Origin: CAYNHZ01 sp964397445 | GTDB taxonomy: Bacteria; Bacteroidota; Bacteroidia; Bacteroidales; UBA932 | DNA: 64,000 nucleotides | Direction: 5' to 3' | NCBI GenBank assembly: GCA_964397445.1 | Contig: CAYNHZ010000003.1 | Span: 122,828-186,827, forward strand | Shown here: piece after piece, positions 52,559 through 61,452 of the stretch | Layout: every line of letters begins with the position of its first letter | Position numbering within the stretch: position 1 is the stretch's first letter | Program-made: the position numbers and the translations under genes | The notes under the pieces: generated by a model | Database searches by the model: none | The model's input: the letters and a program-made list of their open reading frames with translations, nothing else | What the model was told of the DNA's origin: nothing

Positions 52559-53392
52559 ATGGGAGTAGATTCGGAGCTTAGATCTTTGGCTGTGTTGTTT
52601 GAGGATGACAACGAGATTGTTGTTAATGGGGTAAATAGCAGGCTTATAGAGAGAGGACCGGCCGTCATTGATGATCTAAAACAGATAATGGATGGGGACT
52701 TTCCCGATGAGATGAGGTGTCTTATTTCCGACAAAATAAAATTTTTATCTATTGAGTTTACCCTCAATGAGTTAAAAAAAGAGGTGAGTTTAGAATATCC
52801 CGATCTTGTGAACGGAATATTCTTAATATCAAAGTTAATAACTCCCTCTTTGGAAAGGGATTATTTTGATAGGTTATTTATATCATTATGTGGAGATCTT
52901 ATGGTGGAAATATCTGAAAATCATACTGCTGTAGAGAAGGTTGAAATATTAAATCATATTTTTTTCAAGCGACTGCTTTTTAAATCGGGAGATTTTCCGT
53001 TCAATCGTGAGAGCACCTCTGATATAATTCCTATTTTATCATCAAGAAATGGTTCTCCCCTCTCAATCTCAATCCTCTATTTTATGTTTGCCCGATTTGC
53101 CGGAATAACTATTTTTCCCCTTTGTTTCAAAGGGGGATTTATTACCGCTTATATTGAGAATGAACACCCTCTGTTTTACATAGACATTCTCAAGCAGGGT
53201 GAAATATTTTTTGATGACTCTTTGCCAAACTTGGATATAAACGGCGATAGTTCTATATTGAGTATATACTTAGAATCCTTATCTATGCTTTATACCTTAA
53301 AAGAGGATCAAGATCGTATCACTCTCATTGACAAAGCTTTAAAATTATTTGGAGATGAAAGGTTTTTGGAAAATGATCCGGAAGAGGAGTGA
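52559..53392 (+). CDS. SirB1-like transglutaminase-fold protein
   Basis: A 277-aa protein with a SirB1_N/transglutaminase-like middle domain. Seen: ILNHIFFKRLLFKSGDF, then ILSSRNGSPLSISILYFMFARFAGI, where relatives have VLxxRxGxPISLS. The transglutaminase catalytic Cys is not evident. The N-terminal 90 residues look helical, and no C-terminal TPR typical of some relatives is clear. Its function is unknown. It follows the phosphorylase in a likely two-gene operon. Confidence 0.75.
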   Translation: MGVDSELRSLAVLFEDDNEIVVNGVNSRLIERGPAVIDDLKQIMDGDFPDEMRCLISDKIKFLSIEFTLNELKKEVSLEYPDLVNGIFLISKLITPSLERDYFDRLFISLCGDLMVEISENHTAVEKVEILNHIFFKRLLFKSGDFPFNRESTSDIIPILSSRNGSPLSISILYFMFARFAGITIFPLCFKGGFITAYIENEHPLFYIDILKQGEIFFDDSLPNLDINGDSSILSIYLESLSMLYTLKEDQDRITLIDKALKLFGDERFLENDPEEE

Positions 53393-53450
53393 TTTGTCTC
53401 CATTCTGCCACAGATAGCGAACGAGTAGAAAGAATAAACGATATAACAAT

Positions 53451-53486
53451 AAAAAAGCCCTTGCAAGTGAATGCAGAGGCTTTTTT
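53451..53486. terminator. Bidirectional terminator between the SirB1-like gene and tRNA-Gly
   Basis: AAAAAAGCC/GGCTTTTTT 9-bp stem, with a small TGCA/TGCA inner pairing. The A and T runs at both ends suit termination from either strand. Confidence 0.75.
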
Positions 53487-53491
53487 GTTTG

Positions 53492-53564
53492 AGCGGAAGA
53501 CGGGAATCGAACCCGCGACCCTTAGCTTGGGAAGCTAATGCTCTACCAACTGAGCTACTTCCGC
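53492..53564 (-). tRNA. tRNA-Gly, anticodon CCC
   Basis: Full cloverleaf on the minus strand: acceptor GCGGAAG/CTTCCGC (7 bp), D-loop with AGCTCAGTTGGTAGAGC, anticodon stem TTAGC/GCTAA around loop TTCCCAA (anticodon CCC, reading GGG), and T-loop GGTTCGAATCC. The discriminator is T at 53492, as usual for bacterial tRNA-Gly, and CCA is not encoded. Its promoter box is at 53583-53590 and a terminator follows at 53451-53486. Confidence 0.97.
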
Positions 53565-53574
53565 AGTTTTTATT

Positions 53575-53582
53575 TACCTTTG
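53575..53582 (+). promoter_or_regulatory. -7 promoter box (TACCTTTG) for the LolC/E-like permease
   Basis: TAnnTTTG match only 7 nt before the ATG at 53590, predicting a nearly leaderless mRNA. It abuts the tRNA box on the other strand. Confidence 0.55.
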
Positions 53583-53590
53583 CAAAGATA
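53583..53590 (-). promoter_or_regulatory. -7 promoter box (TATCTTTG) for tRNA-Gly
   Basis: Minus-strand TAnnTTTG match 18 nt before the mature tRNA 5' end. It directly abuts the plus-strand box, so the two form a near-palindrome. Confidence 0.55.
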
Positions 53591-54819
53591 TGGATTTAAA
53601 TTTATTTATTGCTAAAAAAATTGGAGGTAATAGTGCAATCGCTTGTTTTTCTATTGCGATAAGTATTACTATAATGTTTGTTGCTATTGCTATCTCTGAT
53701 GGTTTTAAGAGGGAAATTGGTCAAAAGGCGGTGGGCTTTTCGGGCGAGATAGTATTGACTGCTCCTGGTCAGGATATAACAAATGATCTCTATCCTATTG
53801 AGAGTGCCCTTTCATATATTTCAGATATTAAGTCAATTGAACAAGTTAAAAGTGTTTCAGGTGTGGCCTATAAGCCAGGAATGGCAAAAACTGATGAGAG
53901 TGTGCATGGCCTTTTGTTCAAAGGTGTTGATTCGACTTACTCTTTGGATTTCTTCGCACAACATCTTGTTTCAGGGGCTCTTCCCGATTTTTCCGAAAAA
54001 GGATATAGTAATCAAATTCTTATTTCGCAAAGGTTGTCGGAGATGTTGGGATATAAGGTAGGAGATAAGCTTCTTGCTTATTTTATTGATGACAATGTTA
54101 GGGTTAGAAGGTTTGAAATATGTGGGTTATACAGCATTCAACTTGAGAATATGGATCAACGACTTGCATTGATAGATATTCGTCACATAAGAAAACTCAA
54201 TGGGTGGGGAGATACTCAATCTTCGTGTGTGGAGATTGCTTTAGGGGGTGATGGAACATCTGTGAATAATGCTCGACGTAATGAGGTTGCTTCAATTATT
54301 GATAATATTGTTGCTCAAAAGAGCTCTGATGAGGATACCCCTGTGGTCGTTAAGCAGATTAGCGATGTATATGGACATTTGTTTGATTGGCTTTCACTTT
54401 TGGATCTCAATGTGTTAGTGGTGTTGATACTGATGGTCGTCGTGGCCTCTTTCAATATGATTTCCGGATTGTTGATTATTTTGTTTAAGAAAATATCAAT
54501 GATTGGTCTATTGAAAGCTCTTGGTATGAGGACAAAAGAGATATGTAAAGTGTTTATTTACCGAGGTGGATTGATTGTGTTGAAAGGGATGGCTATCGGT
54601 AATATATGTGCAATGGTTATTTGTTTGGTACAGAAGTATTTTAAGGTAATAACATTGGATCCGAACAACTATTTTGTTAATTATATTCCGATACAAATAA
54701 GTATTACAACTATTATTCTTCTTAATGTGGCAGCTTTTATTTTAATGATGCTTGTACTTATTGTCCCGGTGATGTTTATATCTAAAGTTTCACCTGATAG
54801 AACGATAAAAGTTAATTAA
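53590..54819 (+). CDS. LolC/LolE-like ABC transporter permease (FtsX/MacB fold)
   Basis: A 409-aa inner-membrane protein with one N-terminal helix (about 12-38), a large periplasmic domain (about 40-265) and three C-terminal helices (about 270-400). Seen: GFKREIGQKAVGFSGEIVLT and the FtsX-type KISMIGLLKALGMRTKEI motif. This is the arrangement of lipoprotein-releasing Lol permeases; the cognate LolD ATPase is not adjacent. Its end overlaps the convergent mltF-like gene by 4 bp. Confidence 0.88.
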   Translation: MDLNLFIAKKIGGNSAIACFSIAISITIMFVAIAISDGFKREIGQKAVGFSGEIVLTAPGQDITNDLYPIESALSYISDIKSIEQVKSVSGVAYKPGMAKTDESVHGLLFKGVDSTYSLDFFAQHLVSGALPDFSEKGYSNQILISQRLSEMLGYKVGDKLLAYFIDDNVRVRRFEICGLYSIQLENMDQRLALIDIRHIRKLNGWGDTQSSCVEIALGGDGTSVNNARRNEVASIIDNIVAQKSSDEDTPVVVKQISDVYGHLFDWLSLLDLNVLVVLILMVVVASFNMISGLLIILFKKISMIGLLKALGMRTKEICKVFIYRGGLIVLKGMAIGNICAMVICLVQKYFKVITLDPNNYFVNYIPIQISITTIILLNVAAFILMMLVLIVPVMFISKVSPDRTIKVN

Positions 54820-55877
54820 GGCTTCACAACAAATTGATACTCTTCATATTTTGAGATAACATTATCAACATATCTGATGGTCTCTGCTCCGTTAAATTTA
54901 CCGAATTTCAGATAATCGGCATTTAGATAATGATCAGGGTGTTTCATTAAAGGTATCACTCTTGAAACCTCCTCCCAATTCTTGTAATCTTTCCCTTTCT
55001 CTATAGAAAAATTCATACAATCATCAATTCTCCCCTCTCCTGCATTATAAGCAGCAAGGGTAAACTTTACAATATTTACAGAATCCATCCCCTCTTCTTT
55101 ATATATTTTTTGAAGATGTTTAATGTGCAAAACTCCCGCCCTTACATTCTCTTCCGGATTGTAAATATCATTTACACCATAATGTTTTGCAGTAGAGGGG
55201 ATTATTTGCATAAGTCCTGTCGCCCCTCTACGAGAATGGGCGCTCATAGAAAAATTGGATTCTTGATTAATGATAGCGGCTAATAATCGCCAGTCCCAGC
55301 CGATCTGTTTACTCTGACGTTTTATTATATCATCGTATGGAGAGAGAACATTTGTCTGAGTCATATTTTTAATATGAGAATCTATCTTATACGATCGGAA
55401 AAACTTGTTTTTGAGTGTATTATACTCTTTCTTCTGCATATAATAACAGAGCCACGAATTGATATTATCCAATAATCTTTTATCATCTCCCCTTACAGCC
55501 CATTGGTAATCATTGATAGGTTTGCTGAATTTTATCATATCTGAATATAATGAGGGGATTGAATCACAAGTCTCCATAACGACGATGTCCAATTCCTTAT
55601 TAACCAACATTTTCCAGTAGTCGTTTTCGTAGATTGCTGTTGTTATATTGATTTTGCAATTTTGTGTTACAGCATACTCATTGAGTAGTTGGTATTGAAA
55701 TCCAATAGGAAAACCTTTTGAGGAGAACATACTCCTTTGGATATTAATTGCTGCAACGAGCGAATCTCCAGCTAATTGTCTATGATAGTACTCTCCACTT
55801 CCATTTGATCTTTTTAGCAGAAAAAATATTAAAAACAACACAGCAATGACTATAATAAATCTGATTGCCTGCTTCAT
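54816..55877 (-). CDS. MltF-like membrane-bound lytic transglycosylase
   Basis: Cleaves peptidoglycan glycan strands non-hydrolytically. The 353-aa protein has an N-terminal membrane anchor (about 5-22), a periplasmic binding protein-like domain (about 30-180) and a C-terminal SLT domain: catalytic Glu in AIINQESNFSMSA, RRGATGLMQIIPSTA, and LAAYNAGEGRI. This is the MltF domain order. It lies 10 nt after the porin gene on the same strand. Confidence 0.93.
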   Translation of the reverse strand: MKQAIRFIIVIAVLFLIFFLLKRSNGSGEYYHRQLAGDSLVAAINIQRSMFSSKGFPIGFQYQLLNEYAVTQNCKINITTAIYENDYWKMLVNKELDIVVMETCDSIPSLYSDMIKFSKPINDYQWAVRGDDKRLLDNINSWLCYYMQKKEYNTLKNKFFRSYKIDSHIKNMTQTNVLSPYDDIIKRQSKQIGWDWRLLAAIINQESNFSMSAHSRRGATGLMQIIPSTAKHYGVNDIYNPEENVRAGVLHIKHLQKIYKEEGMDSVNIVKFTLAAYNAGEGRIDDCMNFSIEKGKDYKNWEEVSRVIPLMKHPDHYLNADYLKFGKFNGAETIRYVDNVISKYEEYQFVVKP

Positions 55878-55887
55878 AAAATAGCTA

Positions 55888-58077
55888 TTAATGTATATAG
55901 AACGGCCAATGAATACCGATTTTAAATGTCCTCATAGGTTTTATATATCCGTATGCGGAGAAATAATCACCATTAGGCCACCCTTGGGCGACATTGGTGC
56001 ATTTGAGAAATATGCTTGCCCTTTTCCATTGCATATTTACAAATATATCAATGTATGGACAGTTACCGATTAACTCTTTATTTTGATTTTGGAAGGTGCC
56101 AAGAGAGGGGTTGTATGCAGGAGCATAGTATAATGTGTTGTAGGTGGCATCTGCACCTATCTGCATTGTTAAGGCGTTCTTGACGAGTTCGTATTCAAAA
56201 TAGTATCTCAAATGGAGAGATAACATAGGTAATGGTAGAACATTTTTATCAGATGAGAGTTGAAATAAGATTTTGTTGTCTAAGTGAAAGTACCACAATT
56301 TGAAATCTTTTTTCAGGTAGGCACTCATAACATTTATCGGACTCCCTTTTTGTCTGATAATGCCGAGTGTATCGTAATAAGTGTAATTATTGATTAGCGA
56401 ATAGCCAAAAAACAATGATAGTTTCCATTTATGGATATTGAATTCCCCTTCAATTTTGGTGTCAGAAATTTTTGAAAGATTGTCGTTCCAAACATAGTGA
56501 TTTGTGTAATAATTACTTGAAAGCCAATCCGGGCGTTTCATAGCAGTACTGATTCTTCCAATAATATCAATTCCCTCTTTTTTATTCTTAAATGGATAGA
56601 ACGAAACTTTTACGTCCGCATCAATTGAGAAATCGTTGACATTGTATCCAGCGAAATTGTATTCACCTTTAGCAGACCATTTTAAGTATTTTCTGTACTG
56701 ACCATTAGCACCTGCATATACAAATAGATTGTTTAGAGAGGTGTTAGAGTTACCTTTAATAAATGTTTCAGGGTTAAATGAGTAGATATTAAGCCATCTA
56801 TGCCCTACACCTCCATCAATTTTTGATACTACAGCATCTTTTGCCCAAGGTTGAAGCCTGAAAAATAGTTTATTATCAAGCCTGACCATTCTAATTGAGT
56901 CTGAAGAAGAGACAGGGTTGATGTAGAATTGATTGTTATAAAATGCCCTTCCTACATTATCGCTTTCAGATATATTATCCGTATAGTATCTGTAATATCT
57001 CGAAAACTCACCTATATGGCCGATAGAAATCATTGTTCCATCGTCAGCAGCAATTGTTTTCGCACTATCTTTCTTGAACCGGATTGGGATATTGTAGTGG
57101 TGATTTAAAAAAAGTGTGTTTCGTGAGAGTTTATTATGTGCATCTTTAAGATTTATAGGTATAATTTTACCATCAATAGTCGTATCCCTAATCAATGAGG
57201 TGTTTTGCACCCCACCATTCTCCTCCCTTCTTACATTTTGATGTATGAAACCACTATTCATTATATATTTCTTACCTAAATAATTTCCTGAAAATGTGAA
57301 TGTTCTATTATCTGTATTCTCCTTCGACAATAGCCCTTTTGCCCCCCATTTTACATACAATATAGAAAGATTAAGAGCAGGTGTAATATTTTGAGTGTGA
57401 AGAAATTTGACATTGGTCTCTTCCTTATCCTTATATGAAAGAAATGTTCCCCAGTATGCCAACTCAGTGTAGGGTGATTTGGTGTTGTAAAAAGGCATAG
57501 TTTCAGGGGTGTAAGAGTAGGTCAGGTATGGCGAAAAAGAAGGAAAAAGATCTAAAGTGTTTCTTTTGAAGTAGTTATGATTTAAGGAGGCAGATCCTGA
57601 GGTGCCGAGGTATGTAGTGTTTAGATCCTCTTTAAAGAATGGATATTCAGAATACCAATCATTCATTGTGGTGTCAATGCGGGCCGGACTCAAATCATTG
57701 TTAGTGTTACTGCTTGTCCAAGAAATCATCCTTTTGAAAAACAAAGAATCTGGTATTGCAGAGGTATTTAGAATACGAGGTGTAACAAGTCTTATGCTGT
57801 CTCGAATATGTTTAATGCTGTCCCTTGCCATCCGCTTTAACTCCTTAGGAGTATAAACTTTTATGGTGCTGTCTTTTGGGGTACCGAGAGTGTCTTTTGG
57901 GGCGTTTTTGATGGTGTCTTTTGGGGCATTTTTGATGGTGTCTCTGTATGTATTTATAGAGTGATATGTCCCATTATTATCAAAAGTATATGCAATATTT
58001 TTTGAGTATAATATCCCTGATGCAACAATGGAGATTATACACAATATAAGTGATATTTTGAATACTTTGATTCGCAT
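55888..58077 (-). CDS. Putative outer-membrane beta-barrel porin (Bacteroidota type)
   Basis: A 729-aa protein with a signal peptide-like hydrophobic N-terminus (about 7-27). A low-complexity segment near residues 45-70 repeats PKDTIKNA, and a Lys/Arg-rich linker follows. The rest is an alternating aromatic beta-strand region ending in an HWPFYIH strand, typical of large putative porins of this phylum. I start at ATG 58077 because the longer reading runs through the -7 box at 58086-58093. Substrate unknown. Confidence 0.8.
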   Translation of the reverse strand: MRIKVFKISLILCIISIVASGILYSKNIAYTFDNNGTYHSINTYRDTIKNAPKDTIKNAPKDTLGTPKDSTIKVYTPKELKRMARDSIKHIRDSIRLVTPRILNTSAIPDSLFFKRMISWTSSNTNNDLSPARIDTTMNDWYSEYPFFKEDLNTTYLGTSGSASLNHNYFKRNTLDLFPSFSPYLTYSYTPETMPFYNTKSPYTELAYWGTFLSYKDKEETNVKFLHTQNITPALNLSILYVKWGAKGLLSKENTDNRTFTFSGNYLGKKYIMNSGFIHQNVRREENGGVQNTSLIRDTTIDGKIIPINLKDAHNKLSRNTLFLNHHYNIPIRFKKDSAKTIAADDGTMISIGHIGEFSRYYRYYTDNISESDNVGRAFYNNQFYINPVSSSDSIRMVRLDNKLFFRLQPWAKDAVVSKIDGGVGHRWLNIYSFNPETFIKGNSNTSLNNLFVYAGANGQYRKYLKWSAKGEYNFAGYNVNDFSIDADVKVSFYPFKNKKEGIDIIGRISTAMKRPDWLSSNYYTNHYVWNDNLSKISDTKIEGEFNIHKWKLSLFFGYSLINNYTYYDTLGIIRQKGSPINVMSAYLKKDFKLWYFHLDNKILFQLSSDKNVLPLPMLSLHLRYYFEYELVKNALTMQIGADATYNTLYYAPAYNPSLGTFQNQNKELIGNCPYIDIFVNMQWKRASIFLKCTNVAQGWPNGDYFSAYGYIKPMRTFKIGIHWPFYIH
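57870..57943 (-). repeat. Short tandem repeat inside the porin gene
   Basis: Two exact-length 24-bp units (57891-57914, 57915-57938, one mismatch), preceded by a degenerate 21-bp unit and followed by a partial one. The units encode repeats of PKDTIKNA and keep frame. Confidence 0.85.
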
Positions 58078-58085
58078 AAAACATA

Positions 58086-58093
58086 CAAAGGTA
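58086..58093 (-). promoter_or_regulatory. -7 promoter box (TACCTTTG) for the porin-mltF unit
   Basis: Minus-strand TAnnTTTG match 8 nt before the porin ATG at 58077, so the leader is very short. It decides that start. Confidence 0.6.
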
Positions 58094-58104
58094 TTATATT
58101 TTGT

Positions 58105-58112
58105 TAAATTTG
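58105..58112 (+). promoter_or_regulatory. -7 promoter box (TAAATTTG) for the amgK-rapZ fusion
   Basis: TAnnTTTG match 27 nt before the ATG at 58140, divergent from the porin box across an 11-bp gap. Confidence 0.6.
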
Positions 58113-58139
58113 CGTAAAATATAGAATTGAGGAGCAAAT

Positions 58140-59558
58140 ATGGAACAATTAGCTAAGTTATTTAACCAATTTACAGGTAAAACTCCCTCAGAGATATCTG
58201 AACTTCCATCTTCCGGAAGCAATAGAAGATACTTTAGATTATTTTCGGATAATTTAAGTTTAATCGGTGTAAAAGGGACCTCAGTTGAGGAGAATATGGC
58301 TTTTTACAAACTTTCTTTACATTTTACCGAAAAAGGGCTACCTGTTCCTCGAGTTTTGGCTCATAATGAAGAGTTTACTTGTTATATACAAGAAGATCTT
58401 GGTGATAAGGTCTTATATGATGCTGTAAGTAATGGTCGGGAGAGGGGTGTATATAATGATGCTGAACGAAAGTTACTTAATAGGACTATCGCAATGTTAC
58501 CGCGACTTCAGTTTGAAGGGGCACAAGGTTTGGATTTCAGTGTCTGTTATCCCCAACCCGAATTTGATGAAAGGATGATCTCTTTTGATTTGAATTATTT
58601 TAAATATTGTTTTTTAAAGGCTACTGGTCCAGAATTTAATGAGGTGCGTTTGGATGATGATTTTAAGAAGTTGGGTGAGATATTGCTTAGGGATAGCTAC
58701 GAAACGTTTCTTTATAGGGATTTTCAAGCGAGAAATGTTATGCTTGTTGAAAATAATCCCTATTTTATAGATTTTCAAGGTGGAAGGAAGGGACCTATAT
58801 ATTATGACCTCGCTTCATTTGTGTGGCAGGCAAAATCAAATTATTCTGAACAATTAAAGAAGGAGTTGATAGAGACATATCTTTTTGAATTAAAGAAGTA
58901 TGTAACTATCGAGGAGAGTTATTTCTATAATCAATTGCGACATTTTGTTCTTTTTAGAACATTACAAGTCCTTGGGGCCTATGGTTTTAGAGGATATTTT
59001 GAGAAAAAACCACATTTTCTCCAGAGTGTGCCGTTTGCGATATTCAATCTCAAACACCTTTTAACAGAGCCATTCTCTGAGTATCCATATCTGTACAATC
59101 TCCTTTTGGAATTAACACAATTGAAACAGTTTTCAGATATAAATGTTGACAAAAGGTTGGAAATCAAGATTTACAGTTTTGCATATAAAAAAGGAGTTCC
59201 AGAGGATAATAGCGGCAATGGGGGAGGATATGTTTTTGATTGCAGGGGGCTATTAAATCCTGGAAAATATGAGCATTACTTCCATTTTACCGGTATGGAT
59301 AAGGAGGTTATAGAGTTTATGGAGAATGATGGTGGTGTCTTTAAATTTCTTGACAATGTTTATTCCCTTGCAGATACCCATATAGAGCGGTATATTCAGC
59401 GTAAATTCACAAATTTGATGTTCTCATTCGGATGTACAGGTGGTCAACATAGATCTGTTTATTGCGCAGAGCATCTTGCAGATCATATTCGAGCGAAATA
59501 TGATGTAAAAGTGAGTGTTTATCACAGAGAGCAAAATATTGAGAAGGAGTATTCATAG
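58140..59558 (+). CDS. AmgK-like sugar kinase fused to a RapZ C-terminal domain
   Basis: A 472-aa fusion. Residues 1-330 are an aminoglycoside-phosphotransferase-fold kinase like AmgK, which phosphorylates the anomeric carbon of MurNAc or GlcNAc in wall recycling; the catalytic loop is YRDFQARN (about 192-199) and the metal DFQGG is near 211. Residues 340-472 match the C-terminal domain of RapZ: IYSFAYKKGVP, VFDCRGLLNPG, FGCTGGQHRS. RapZ's N-terminal P-loop ATPase is absent. RapZ binds glucosamine-6-phosphate through this domain in E. coli. The next gene, 4 nt downstream, is MurU-like, so the pair is a wall-sugar salvage route. Confidence 0.88.
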   Translation: MEQLAKLFNQFTGKTPSEISELPSSGSNRRYFRLFSDNLSLIGVKGTSVEENMAFYKLSLHFTEKGLPVPRVLAHNEEFTCYIQEDLGDKVLYDAVSNGRERGVYNDAERKLLNRTIAMLPRLQFEGAQGLDFSVCYPQPEFDERMISFDLNYFKYCFLKATGPEFNEVRLDDDFKKLGEILLRDSYETFLYRDFQARNVMLVENNPYFIDFQGGRKGPIYYDLASFVWQAKSNYSEQLKKELIETYLFELKKYVTIEESYFYNQLRHFVLFRTLQVLGAYGFRGYFEKKPHFLQSVPFAIFNLKHLLTEPFSEYPYLYNLLLELTQLKQFSDINVDKRLEIKIYSFAYKKGVPEDNSGNGGGYVFDCRGLLNPGKYEHYFHFTGMDKEVIEFMENDGGVFKFLDNVYSLADTHIERYIQRKFTNLMFSFGCTGGQHRSVYCAEHLADHIRAKYDVKVSVYHREQNIEKEYS

Positions 59559-59562
59559 TATT

Positions 59563-60315
59563 ATGGCAAAAAACAATGATAGAACTGCAATGATTTTTGC
59601 AGCCGGACTTGGCACGAGGTTGAAACCAATAACGGATTCAATGCCGAAAGCATTGGTGATGTATAAAGGAGTTCCTCTCCTTGAGCAGGTTATCAATCGT
59701 TTAAAGCTATTCGGTTTTACTAAAATAGTGATAAATGTTCACCATTTTGCCGATATGATTGAGGATTTTGTTTTCAGCAAACAATTCGGTATAGAGATAT
59801 TTTTTTCAGATGAGAGGGACCTTCTAAGGGAGACAGGTGGTGGAATTAAACATATTGAGAAGTTTTTTTTAGATGGATGTATTGATAATCAACCATTTCT
59901 TGTTCATAATGTTGATATTATTTCAAATATAGATATTAATTGGCTCTATGAAAAATGGGATGAGAATTATAGTACTTTAGGTGATAGACTCATCGCTACA
60001 TTATTGGTGAGTGATCGAAAAACATCCCGTTATCTCCTTTTTGATGAGGATGATAGACTTGTAGGTTGGACAAATATAGATACCGGTGAGGTAAAAAGTC
60101 CTTTCGGGGAGTTAGATGTGTCAAAGTATAGGAAATCTGCCTTTGGAGGGATCCATATTTTGTCTCCAAAAGTCTTTGACCTTATGAAAGGGTGGAATGA
60201 AAGGTTTTCTATAATAGATTTTTATCTCTCAATAGCCGATAAATATGTGATTAAAGGTTGCATAGCACCCGAAGGAGCTTCAATTGTAGATGTTGGGAAG
60301 ATCAGCCAGTTATAA
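59563..60315 (+). CDS. MurU-like sugar-1-phosphate nucleotidyltransferase
   Basis: A 250-aa nucleotidyltransferase that would make UDP-MurNAc (or another NDP-sugar) from the sugar-1-phosphate supplied by the kinase. Seen: the signature AAGLGTRLKPITDSMPKAL, a VHNVDIISNID metal/nucleotide site and GGIHILSP. The ATG at 59563 gives the family's normal N-terminus; an upstream in-frame start would overlap the kinase gene. Other GT-A nucleotidyltransferases (mannose or glucose specific) are possible, but the AmgK-like partner favours MurU. Confidence 0.85.
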   Translation: MAKNNDRTAMIFAAGLGTRLKPITDSMPKALVMYKGVPLLEQVINRLKLFGFTKIVINVHHFADMIEDFVFSKQFGIEIFFSDERDLLRETGGGIKHIEKFFLDGCIDNQPFLVHNVDIISNIDINWLYEKWDENYSTLGDRLIATLLVSDRKTSRYLLFDEDDRLVGWTNIDTGEVKSPFGELDVSKYRKSAFGGIHILSPKVFDLMKGWNERFSIIDFYLSIADKYVIKGCIAPEGASIVDVGKISQL

Positions 60316-61239
60316 TTCATTAATAAGACCTTTTATCTCATTCTGGTCTATATCCCTATAGGTGAATTCATTTATAACAACTCCGTCTTTAACAATAAGG
60401 ACAATAGGCATAACCCCATTTGTCATTTTCATAAATGTCAATAGGTCAATTATTGAGTAGCTGTAAGAAGGGGAAAAAGTTGATTTGTAGAAATCTTTAA
60501 TTGTTTGTTCAGATGATGCTCCCCAGAATATATTGAAAATCGTCTCATTAGGAATTGAATAGTATTTTGAGAGAAAAGCGATTTTTTCTGAGGTGATTTT
60601 ACAATATTCACACTCTGTACTATATATACCAACGATCTTTACCCCTTTATTTAGTGGTGCGAGTGCTGCAGAGTCTCTGATAATATTTGAGAATTCCTCT
60701 CTATTGAGATTTTTCGGATTTTTATTGAAAATATTATAAATATTATCCGGTGGAGAAATTATAAAAACAGTTAATGCAGAGGCTACAGCAGTAATAAAAA
60801 TTATTAAAATTTCTTTTTTTATTTTGAAAGGTTTAATATTTCTGATTGGGATAATTAATAATATGAGTATTATGTTTTTTATAATTGAATGGAGAGGATT
60901 GAGATTCATTAATTCTCCGAAGCAATGACAATTATCTCCCCTTCCGATAGATGTTGCATATATAAGAAACCCTGTAAAAGACAGTAGGACAATGATGTAT
61001 AAAATATTAAAAAATTTATTGCAAACATTTAATAAAAAACCTACACCAATAAATAATTCTGTTATTATAATCAACCTTGCTACAAAGAATGAGAGATATA
61101 GGTTGAAGAACTGATAACTGAAAATGTATATTTCAAATTTATCTATAGAGATGAGTTTCAATATAGCGGAAATCGAAAAAATTACTCCTATTACTATTTT
61201 TATCAGTAACTGTATGTAGTATGTGGTTTGATTTTTCAT
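60310..61239 (-). CDS. MauE/DoxX-like membrane protein with C-terminal thioredoxin-like domain
   Basis: A 309-aa protein. Residues about 10-150 hold four to five membrane helices of the MauE/DoxX type, with the characteristic GDNCHCFGELMN loop. A helix at about 145-165 leads to a periplasmic domain (about 185-309) with a CEYC redox motif (STECEYCKI), thioredoxin-like. This layout suggests a disulfide or thiol redox role in the envelope. It overlaps the murU-like 3' end by 6 bp. Confidence 0.8.
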   Translation of the reverse strand: MKNQTTYYIQLLIKIVIGVIFSISAILKLISIDKFEIYIFSYQFFNLYLSFFVARLIIITELFIGVGFLLNVCNKFFNILYIIVLLSFTGFLIYATSIGRGDNCHCFGELMNLNPLHSIIKNIILILLIIPIRNIKPFKIKKEILIIFITAVASALTVFIISPPDNIYNIFNKNPKNLNREEFSNIIRDSAALAPLNKGVKIVGIYSTECEYCKITSEKIAFLSKYYSIPNETIFNIFWGASSEQTIKDFYKSTFSPSYSYSIIDLLTFMKMTNGVMPIVLIVKDGVVINEFTYRDIDQNEIKGLINEL

Positions 61240-61265
61240 ATTTCGATCATTTATAATAATTTGAG

Positions 61266-61273
61266 CAAAAGTA
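61266..61273 (-). promoter_or_regulatory. -7 promoter box (TACTTTTG) for the MauE-like gene
   Basis: Minus-strand TAnnTTTG match 26 nt before the ATG at 61239. Confidence 0.55.
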
Positions 61274-61408
61274 ATAAGTAATATTAGTATCTCAATGTTA
61301 AATGAAGTTATATTTTACCAATAAATAAAATCTTTTGGCATTGAAAAATGTTTTAAAAATTTATATAATAAATTGATACATAATATGTTGAAGAGAATAT
61401 TAAATAAC

Positions 61409-61416
61409 TATTTTTG
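61409..61416 (+). promoter_or_regulatory. -7 promoter box (TATTTTTG) for the pruA-type gene
   Basis: TAnnTTTG match 36 nt before the ATG at 61453. It excludes an upstream in-frame TTG at 61414 that is part of the box. Confidence 0.6.
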
Positions 61417-61452
61417 CGAAGTTATAGTGTTGAAATTAATAATAATAAGTAT

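Noticed and set aside
58078..58137. Longer N-terminus for the porin
   Set aside because: It spans the minus-strand -7 box, and the signal peptide begins cleanly at the ATG at 58077.
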